Below are positions 5,522 to 5,586 of a DNA stretch of 5,586 nucleotides, one piece after another. The stretch comes from Cytophagales bacterium (lineage in GTDB: Bacteria; Bacteroidota; Bacteroidia; Cytophagales; Cyclobacteriaceae). The translations under genes were made by a program, and so were the position numbers. The notes under the pieces were generated by a model, which worked only from the letters and a program-made list of their open reading frames with translations, did no database searches and had not been told where the DNA came from. Within the stretch, counting starts at the first letter, position 1, and the number at the start of each line of letters is the position of its first letter. The stretch lies in NCBI GenBank assembly GCA_029262955.1, contig JAJCYL010000198.1, positions 1 through 5,586 on the forward strand. Direction: 5' to 3'.

Positions 5522-5586
5522 ATGGGCCGTAGTGCCCCTGTCCTCCAAGATTGAAAATTTTGGTATCTGCACCTTTTTCAATTAAT
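5522..5586 (+). repeat. 65-base direct repeat, copy 2 (runs to the window edge)
   Basis: This is an exact copy of 5352-5416, cut by the window end, so its true length is unknown. On the minus strand it encodes the same peptide piece (LIEKGADTKIF...GHYGP), but the reading then leaves the gene and continues as an unrelated peptide (SYCSLRVF...). The 170-base period is not a multiple of three, so it is not a simple in-frame duplication. It is either a truncated gene fragment or an assembly artefact at a contig end. Confidence 0.95.

Noticed and set aside
5352..5586. Insertion sequence ends or a CRISPR array
   Set aside because: The 65-base repeat is direct, coding, and present only twice; no transposase, target duplication or regular short repeats are present.

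Overview
The window looks like chromosomal DNA of a member of the Bacteroidota, probably a Cytophagales-type marine or soil bacterium. The evidence is a DUF4290-type gene directly in front of murA (a pairing I associate with this phylum), a NatB-type ABC permease with the Bacteroidota-style C-terminus, moderate-to-low GC, starts with no clear Shine-Dalgarno sequence, and promoter candidates that resemble the phylum's TTTG / TAnnTTTG consensus better than a standard sigma-70 promoter. The lineage is inferred from gene content, not from a marker search.

Layout. 1-665 (+) is the C-terminal part of an ABC-2/NatB-type exporter permease that enters from outside the window. After an 82-base gap with a weak terminator-like hairpin and a candidate promoter, 748-1398 (+) encodes a DUF4290 protein and 1399-2700 (+) encodes MurA, with no base between stop and start. 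A 95-base gap leads to a small DUF427 protein (2796-3077, +). Convergent to it is an MtnK-like small-molecule kinase (3096-4130, -). Divergent from the kinase, across 65 bases, is a nucleoside hydrolase with a Tat signal (4196-5158, +). Two bases further, convergent, lies the end of a small membrane protein gene (5161-5421, -), whose upstream region looks rearranged.

How the genes may work together. DUF4290-murA is a cell-envelope unit: MurA starts peptidoglycan precursor synthesis, and here it has Asp where the fosfomycin-reactive Cys normally lies. The divergent kinase and hydrolase could form a two-compartment salvage route: an exported hydrolase splits nucleosides and a cytoplasmic MtnK-like kinase phosphorylates the released (thio)ribose. 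This is a hypothesis from adjacency and family membership only.

The right end is structurally odd. A 65-base piece inside the small membrane protein gene (5352-5416) is repeated exactly at 5522-5586, up to the last base of the window. Between the copies is a 100-base segment with nested inverted repeats. This is either a real partial tandem duplication or an assembly artefact at a contig end. The rest of the window is ordinary accessory and housekeeping sequence. I see no CRISPR array, transposase, tRNA or rRNA.
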